This document shows, in pieces, positions 57,301 through 64,000 of a DNA stretch of 64,000 nucleotides (position 1 is its first letter; each line of letters opens with the position of its first letter). The position numbers were made by a program, and so were the translations under genes. A model generated the notes under the pieces. That model was not told the DNA's origin. It ran no database searches and saw only the letters and a list, made by a program, of their open reading frames with translations. The stretch lies in NCBI GenBank assembly GCA_963575645.1, contig OY754470.1, positions 44,795,201 through 44,859,200 on the forward strand, in the 5' to 3' direction. The stretch is from Xanthostigma xanthostigma. Lineage: Eukaryota > Arthropoda > Insecta > Raphidioptera > Raphidiidae.

Positions 57301-57589
57301 ATTATTTTTAAAATTCTTTTATTTTGTGAAGGAAAGATTTCGAACAAAAGTTGCGCGAATCAAGGGGAAAGAATATTTGTGTAATTTGGTGGCGGCACCT
57401 CCGAGATATCAATATCACCTCCCAGTGGAGTAACTATACCGTTTGAGGCCGTGGGCCCAATATCGGATTAAGACTCCTTTCTTGCCTATGGGCCCTCATC
57501 TCTAATAGCAGTCTAAAAAAATTCTAATATTATCTCTTCTTTTTACGTTATTAGATCCGAATTAATAAACGTAACCATAAATAATTAAT

Positions 57590-57715
57590 AAGAAAAATCG
57601 CAGGATTGTGGACAAAAAGTTAAATTTATTAATGTACGACGTTTCGTCTATAGATTTAGACTTTTTGAATAAGAAAATACAAAACAATCCTGCGAATTTT
57701 CTTATTAATTATTAT
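57590..57715. repeat. Inverted repeat 'cgcaggattgt' type
   Basis: 'ataattaataagaaaaatcg' + 'caggattgt' at about 57580-57610 inverted at about 57685-57712. The spacer contains 'acgacgtttcgtctatagat'. Confidence 0.7.
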
Positions 57716-58144
57716 CTCGATGGACACGATATCTAACATATATGTAACCATAAATGATCATAAATCATTTATTCATTTAATTATTGACCGATCCCATTCG
57801 GTAAATGAATGAATTTAATATTATATCTACAGTGCGAAAATTTAATGTGAAACAGTCCATATAAAAAAATCCAGATACTCTGCAGCCAAAATCCTTGGAC
57901 AAGTCAATCTTATTTTTATAACACGATCTTTTTTGATAGTCGTCTTTTATGTACTTCCATCTTTTTCAGGAATGGTGTATCGCTTTTTTTTAAATGCCAC
58001 CCTCAATTGTTTTGCAGATCTGGATGGACTACCAAACTCTGATTCCGGCAATATGCCATTGAATTCGCATTGACAGTTCCCGAGATATTAATTGTTAAAA
58101 GTGCAAACACATAAAATATCCATAAACACGTAGTTTAGATTTGA

Positions 58145-58935
58145 TTTTAGGATGTATAAAAAATTCATCAGTTTTTTTAAACATGAAAGAAAGACAAACA
58201 GACAACGGTTTCATTTTTTAGTGTGTTTGCCCTATGGCACATACACTATCGGAGTCGGTCGGATGGTCTCGTTTGTAAACATTGAAATGTGCTGCTATAA
58301 TTTTAATAAAATCGGGCCGACAGAACAGGACTTACAAATTTTATGAAAACACTACTTTGCGGATACGGATTTTCTTACTGAACGGCGCAGATGTTGGATT
58401 GATAATAATAATAACGTTTAACGTCTGTTTGTAGACTTTCTGTCATAACGGACGCCATTCGCACAATTACTATTTTCCATCTATCTCACTTCCCACTATT
58501 TTCTACATTTTTAAACTTACACTCAATTAATAGCAATGGGCGAATGAAGGAATTTTAGAACATTAGGATAAGGTAGGCAAATTTTGAGCATAGGAGTTTG
58601 GCAGGTAATCGGCCATGGCCTTGAATAAGGAACCATCTCAATATTTATCTGGAATTATTGAGGGAAACCTCAACAGATTGGCCGGTATAGGAATTACGGT
58701 TTCACGGCGAGAGGCAGCAGGAAAAAGTTCTTAGCCACGTCTGCCCCTGCCAGGATTCGAACCCGGTACCTCCAGAATGCGAATCTAGTGATCTCACCAC
58801 TACGCTACATCACTCGGTCATATACATTTTTTATTTTGCTCAAAAACAAACTTAAGTTCAGATAATGAAGCCACAATGCCTTCATTAGCAATATATTGAC
58901 GACAGGGATCGGCACTGCGACCCGAGTTTTATTAT
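58145..58935 (+). repeat. Dispersed repeat family R1, copy 3, interrupted by a full-length SINE
   Basis: 'aaatcgggccgacagaacag' and 'gacttacaaattttatgaaa' before, and 'ggcactgcgacccgagtttt' after, the SINE at 58402-58820. Confidence 0.8.
58402..58820 (-). mobile_element. tRNA-derived SINE family S1, full-length copy (~419 bp)
   Basis: On the minus strand the head (58820 to about 58748) has A box TAGCGTAGTGG and B box GGTTCGAATCC at correct spacing. The body follows ('gtaattcctataccggcc', 'ttccttattcaaggccatgg') and the 3' tail is (ATT)n at 58402-58416. RNA polymerase III transcription and LINE-dependent mobility are expected for the class. Confidence 0.88.
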
Positions 58936-58954
58936 ATTAGTACTGAATTATACA

Positions 58955-59479
58955 ATTTATTCAATTCGGTGCTTAAAAGCTATACTGAGTGACACTGTTT
59001 CGTTCCTTAATGTGTATTATGCCTTTGCATTCTCGACTATGAGTTATAATGTTACCATATGGGGCAGTAGTAGTAATTGCAAAAGAATTCTTATTCTGCA
59101 GAAACGCATTATAAGATTAATTCTCGGTCTCGGTCGTACAGAATCTTGCCGTCCTTATTTTATTAACCTCAAATTACTCACCTTTCCATCTATATACATA
59201 TTTTATGAATCGTGCAAATTTGTTAAACAGAATATATTTGAATTTATCCATAACAGGGACGTGCATGAGCATAACACACGTCAGGCAAATGACCGTCACA
59301 TGTCTAAAAATCGGTTATTAATGTATAACAAGGGTCCACTAAGTTCAAGTACCAAACTTTTTAATAAACTGCCTTCATCGATTAAACATATTGACAATTT
59401 TAAAAATTTTAAGTGCAATCTTCGTGATTTTTTAATGAAGAAATGTTTTTACACTATAAACGAGTATCTTAGTTTTTAA
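58955..59479 (+). pseudogene. Non-LTR retrotransposon reverse transcriptase C-terminal fragment, ~175 codons open
   Basis: Frame open from before 58955: SIRCLKAILSDTVSFLNVYY, AFAFSTMSYNVTIWGSSSNC, KRILILQKRIIRLILGLGRT, ESCRP... to ...HNTRQ and LFNKLPSSIKHI, ending FYTINEYLSF. 'VYYA...S.MSYN...WG......ILILQKR.IR.I.G....SCRP.F..LK.LT....YI.E' and the later NTR and KLYNKLP blocks are the thumb/C-terminal part of CR1/Jockey-like LINEs. A (catct) repeat tail lies at about 59560-59572. 5'-truncated. Confidence 0.85.
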
Positions 59480-60439
59480 ACTGTTATGCTTACCTTAATA
59501 TTTATTACTATTAATTAATATTGATTATATGACGCATTGTTATTAACAATTAATAAACATCTATCTATAGGAATTATTAACCACACATTCTGGAATATCA
59601 TTCTTGCGCAAGATTCACTAGTTTAATATGTTTGTGAGTTTAGATTTAAATGTTTCGGAACAGTTTTTAAGCACATTACAGTTGATTGAGATAATTTAAA
59701 ACTGAAAGCGAAATGACAATGATTAAAATCTTAATAATACTGTACTATATTCGACACAGATTTAAAACTAATTTGCCAGTTCAGAAAATACCTACGTAAC
59801 AGTGATAAAATGTCTACTTAAATATTTTGTTATTTAAACTTTTAATGAAAAGCTCTTAACTAACTGAATTGACATTTTATAGAATGCCAGACGATTATTT
59901 TAGTTATTTCCTTAAAATGTGATATTTTATAGAGTGTGTCCTACCATATCACAAGGCTCTTTTTACATGCTTATAAAGCAGCTATTTTATAGCAGGTATG
60001 ACTTCATTTACCAATTTTTTTTTGAAAATTCGGATATTATTCGTGTTTATTAATTCTGAATAAAGAGATTTTACTGCAATATCAATATATATAAAGTATT
60101 TTTTTTTAATAAGATTGAGGATTTTTTTAAAAGACCCAATTTCTTAATAGATCGCACAAAAATAATATTTTCGTTTCGACTAGGAATGATTTTTGTTATA
60201 CTCGATCTGCTTTTTAGATTACTTTCATATATATATTAATGTGAAATATAAACTCCAAGTGTTTTTTTTCGCATTCAGAAGTCTATTACATTTATACGCA
60301 ATGTGACTTCACTAAAAATGTTCTTACATTGATAATTAGTAACATTAAAGACTTGCACTCCCACCACATATTTCGTTACCTACACCATATTTATATGTAA
60401 TACCCAGACGCGGCGGTTCACTAGCACTGTTGTGTTGTG

Positions 60440-60775
60440 CAGCATAAGGGTTGAATTTTGAAAAAAAAGTAGCCTTTGTCCTTCTCCCGGCTACAGACTA
60501 TCTCCATATTAAATTTCATCACAATTGGTTCAGCGGTCCGTCCGTGAAAGCGTAACTTCATAGCATATTACAACCCCCACTTCATCCCCATGAGGGTTGC
60601 ATTTTGAAAAAAAAGTAGCCTATGCCCTTCTCCAGGCTACAGACTATCTCCGTATTAAATTTCATCACAATCGGCCCAGCAGTCTGGTCGTGAAAGCGTA
60701 ACAGACAGGCAGACAGACAAACAGATAGACAGACAGAGTTACTTTCGCAGTTATAATATTAGTATGGATGCCAAT
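60440..60775 (+). repeat. RTE-like repeat with internal duplication
   Basis: 'gtagccttatgtccttctc'-type phrase occurs twice (60468, 60616), each with 'ggctacagactatctcc'. Ends 'agacagagttactttcgcag' + 'ttataatattagtatgga'. Confidence 0.7.
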
Positions 60776-60830
60776 TAAAATTATATTTGATATGAATCGC
60801 TTGTTAAATAAATGCGCGTAGTACCTAGTA

Positions 60831-61795
60831 CAGGGGTGGCGAACCTTTCTACACCTACGTGCCAATTTTTTTTCAAAAATGTTTATTGTAGCCATGACGT
60901 GCCGACAAGCAATCAAAGAGATTTAGTTGTCAAAAATGAATCAAACAGAGATAAAAATAATAATTTTACCATTCCAAGCCACAAGTGGGGAATGGTACTA
61001 GTTTAGGTCAAAAATCACTTTTCAAAAATTTTACAATATCTTTCCGTTTTGAGGTCCCCCGAATCCAAAAAACATTTTTTTGGAAAAACTCTGTGCGTCT
61101 GTTAGTCTGTTTGTCTGTGAACACGATACAGGTCAAACGGATGAGCGGATTGAAACCAAATTTTGGGAGGATGTTTGGTATACAAATATGAAGAGCCCTA
61201 TTGTTTTTGGGGAAAATCAGCGCATGCGCAGAAAAGATATATGTTAAAACGGTATTTTTTATATAATAATGGTATACTTTTCATAACGGCTTATTATTCT
61301 ATTTATTTTTTCAAGAAAGTTTTTTTTTTTTTTAAACTTTATAGTTTCGGAAATATTTTGAAAATAACAAAATCATCCGCTCTTTTGTTTTATGGATCTG
61401 TCAGAAATAAACTAGTTAGGCATGCTTTGATTAATTTTTACATGACGTGGAACATACTATGTAGGTAACTATGGCAACGAATAGTTAATATCATATTGAA
61501 TACTAGCCATTACCCGCGTCACCTCACGCTATATCAGAAATTTTATTTTCTTTATTATATAATCAAATGTCAACATTTTTGAAGTTGGAATGGTCCCGTC
61601 GCCCAATTGGCTGGAATTTTGATAATACACTGAGCGCCATGAAACTTTTTTGTATTTGTTATTTGGTGACAGTCAATTTTTTCGGCATCTAGCATATTCT
61701 TAATTATTTTGTTTTTGCATGTCAATGAATGCCGCGCCAACAATAATTTGTCGCGTGCCACCTGTGGCACGCGTGTGATAGGTTCGCCACGCCTG
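60831..61795. mobile_element. hAT-type element, 965 bp, exact 8-bp duplication
   Basis: Ends CAGGGGTGGCGAACCTTTCT and (inverted) CAGGCGTGGCGAACCTATCA. Flanked by acctagta at 60823-60830 and 61796-61803. It contains a fragment of repeat R2 (about 61070-61200) and no recognisable transposase frame. Confidence 0.92.
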
Positions 61796-62144
61796 ACCTA
61801 GTATATGATATTTATTTACGTCATAAAGGAAATTCTTGAGTTTCAATTGATCTTCTGTAAAATGCCATTTTACTACACGTGTGTCACGTTGATGTCTTTG
61901 TTTTTCGTTTAAGGGATGTGCAACCTTGATAGTGAAATCGTTTTTTTTTCGCCACTCTCTATAAAATAGATTTCCTTTTTTGCCCCTCAGGGTTTAGTTT
62001 GCATTTCACGATTGCTCCAAGCTGCCATATTGGAAAAATTGAAAAATTTTTCTCCCCACATCACTAGTTCAACTGAGATAGTATAGTCTTTTGAAAGATT
62101 ATATTTTTCAAAAAAAGTGTTTTCTTCATACCTCGATTGCAACC

Positions 62145-62455
62145 ACATAATTTTGGCATCAATTGTAAGTCTAACATTTACGCAATGGTGGGACTAAATG
62201 CACTGATGCGAGAAGTACGTATACGTTCGGGCGGCAGTAAAGAAAAATCACCTATCAACTATTGTTTAGATGTCGTTTCCATAGCAACCCTATTGCATTT
62301 TGGCTAAGAGATATGAAGAAAAATAGTATACACCACACTGGCCGAAAGTTTGATATTTTTGAACTGCGCGGCATGATGCCTTCGGATTTGCGCGCAGTGC
62401 AAGAATATCAAACTTTCGGCTTTGTGGTATATTATACCGTTTTATAATTCTAAGG
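62145..62455. repeat. Inverted repeat related to 51680-51935
   Basis: 'tagtatacaccacactggcc' + 'gaaagtttgatatt' (62317) inverted at about 62400-62445 ('aatatcaaactttcggcttt' + 'gtggtatatta'). Confidence 0.7.
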
Positions 62456-63344
62456 GTACAAGATTAATCGGAAATAAAACGTAGTTTAATTTTAAATTTA
62501 AATTTATTGAAGAATACACAGCCCTAGTTTGATTCTTTTTCATCATGTCTTCTTATTTTAATCTGTTCCGACATATCGGATGACATATTTCTCGTATTTT
62601 ATTTTATTTTTTAACTTTATTCGAATTATTATGTCATCATTTCAATGATCACAAAGAAATGACGTTGACATAGATTTTTTTAAACTCTTAAATCACTGTT
62701 GTGTGGAGTTTATTAGAGCAATAAATTGTGATATCGCTTACGAGATGTCTCGGTGGAATCTAATTAGAGAACATTTAATGAAAACGCCAATGACGAACAA
62801 AGTTTGAGACGAATATTAAAAAAAATGGGGCAGTCATACATAGTGCTTCTTCGAGTGAACAATCGACATAAATTGACAGCACCTAAAACAGTACTGAGGT
62901 AACTGCCGAGATAAATAAATAAATGAACTGTGTAAATAATCGTGTGTATATCTACAGTTAATAAATAAGTGTGCTGAATAAATTTTGGTGTGTTCCCGTG
63001 TTGTAAATATTTCGTGTACGTAAATAGTGACTTAAATTCTTCATTACTTATTCTTCTATTTTATTAGTTAGAATTTGTTGTTTTGTTTCTGTTACGTTAT
63101 AAAGAAGTGCTTTTAGTTTGTTTTGTTATCGTTTCACTATTGTAAATAAATATTTTCCACCACGAATTAGAACAGTTTTGTTACACTATAAATGAGAGAA
63201 AAAATAGCGTTTATCATACTTTTTTGTACAATTTTCTCGTCAAAAAAAACATTTTTAAAAACGAAATTAACCTTGAGTAACAATTTTTGTCTCTAGTTTT
63301 TATCATATTAAAATCTAATAGTCTAATAGAAGTAGGTATATATT

Positions 63345-63904
63345 ATCTTAAAAAAAAAACTTCGGAGAAGTAAAAACTTCGTTCTGTGCTAAATTCAAAA
63401 ACTTGAGCCGACTGAATCTCAGAATTATAACTAAAAAAAAAAAGAATTTCGAGGCAGACAAGAAATTGAAATCAAGCTCGAAATTCTGTGCCTAAGACGT
63501 CGAAAAAAAAATGGATTTCGAGGCAGACAAGGAATTGAAATCCAACTTCGAAATTCTGTGCTTATAAAAGCTACAAGAGCAACAGCAAAAAAAATGCAAA
63601 GACGGTGTTCGCATAACTCCTTTAGTTACCACTAAAAAAACGCCGTCTGTGCACTTTTTTTTGCTGTTGCTCTTGTAGCTTTTATAAGCACAGAATTTCG
63701 AAGTTGGATTTCAATTCCTTGTCTGCCTCGAAATCCATTTTTTTTTCGACGTCTTAGGCACAGAATTTCGAGCTTGATTTCAATTTCTTGTCTGCCTCGA
63801 AATTCTTTTTTTTTTTAGTTATAATTCTGAGATTCAGTCGGCTCAAGTTTTTGAATTTAGCACAGAACGAAGTTTTTACTTCTCCGAAGTTTTTTTTTTA
63901 AGAT
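63345..63904. repeat. Long near-perfect hairpin: ~265-bp arms, ~29-nt loop
   Basis: Left arm 63345-63609, right arm 63639-63904, differing at very few positions. Each arm contains two tandem 48-bp-scale units ('atttcgaggcagacaagaaa'... and 'atttcgaggcagacaaggaa'...), each unit itself ending in an inverse 'tcgaaattctgtgc'. No ORF; the target duplication was not resolved. Confidence 0.92.
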
Positions 63905-64000
63905 TTCACGTCTTTTTCCAAAGTGTGAGACATTATTTTTATTTTTTCTCCAAAAAATAAACATATGTGCATTTTTAGAATTAAGAGGCCACAGATTCCA

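Larger units (their letters stand above)
49542..64000 (-). other. Upstream intron/flank of the receptor (TM1-TM2 exons not found)
   Basis: No sequence resembling the expected TM1-TM2 block (…VTNYFL.NLS.AD…) was found on the minus strand. Contents are transposable elements annotated separately. 53220-53980, 54350-55630, 59580-60430 and 62460-63340 show only AT-rich or low-complexity sequence to my eye. Confidence 0.5.

Noticed and set aside
56988-57347. 119-codon minus-strand ORF
   Set aside because: Overlaps common retroelement tail sequence and low-complexity runs; no domain recognised.
60816-61770. hAT transposase ORF inside the 965-bp element
   Set aside because: Frames there are short and show no BED zinc finger or RNase H-like block.

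Overview
The window is AT-rich, repeat-dense nuclear DNA from an insect. It holds spliced exons with clean GT..AG junctions, long introns, non-LTR retrotransposon fragments, tRNA-headed SINEs and many terminal-inverted-repeat (TIR) elements. Several short repeat tails look like ones I associate with Lepidoptera, for example the 'ggaaccctcggtgcacgagtc' type at 12398 and 23537 and the 'gaagtcggttaaaaa' type at 57272. That assignment is an inference from memory, and other insects are not excluded.

Two genes can be supported, both cut by the window edge at their 5' ends. (1) On the + strand, the last four exons (638-12656) of a corticotropin-releasing-factor-binding protein (CRF-BP) homologue. 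All phases join and the gene ends in a TGA at 12654-12656. (2) On the - strand, six exons (49541 down to 35413) of a neuropeptide GPCR of the tachykinin/natalisin receptor type, closest in my recollection to Drosophila TkR86C. They cover TM3 to the cytoplasmic tail. Exons for the N-terminus and TM1-TM2 were not found and probably lie beyond 64000. The two genes converge, their 3' ends facing each other across about 23 kb. Both concern neurohormone signalling, one as a secreted peptide-binding protein and one as a membrane receptor, but nothing in the sequence shows that they share a ligand.

The receptor has three features of note. Its TM6-TM7 exon appears to end at a GC donor rather than GT. 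The exon block between the DRY motif and TM5 (135 + 60 = 195 nt) is split by an extra intron relative to what I recall of vertebrate tachykinin receptors. An open reading frame resembling a receptor tail, with its own acceptor and stop (35737-35590), lies just upstream of the canonical tail exon and may be an alternative last exon.

The rest is mobile-element debris. 1-12.6 kb: CRF-BP introns with a 266-bp-arm foldback, four nearby TIR elements (pogo-like, and two with TTA target duplications, one carrying a truncated MADF gene), a minisatellite inside a pogo-like element, and SINE bodies. 12.7-35.4 kb: intergenic foldbacks, a second MADF-bearing element, hAT-like elements and three LINE 3' ends. 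35.4-49.5 kb: receptor introns with two almost identical 0.66-0.68 kb elements and a 204-bp hAT-type element with an exact 8-bp duplication. 49.5-64 kb: a third near-identical copy of the 0.67-kb element, a 965-bp hAT-type element, nested SINE/repeat/LINE structures and, at 63345-63904, a nearly perfect 265-bp-arm hairpin.
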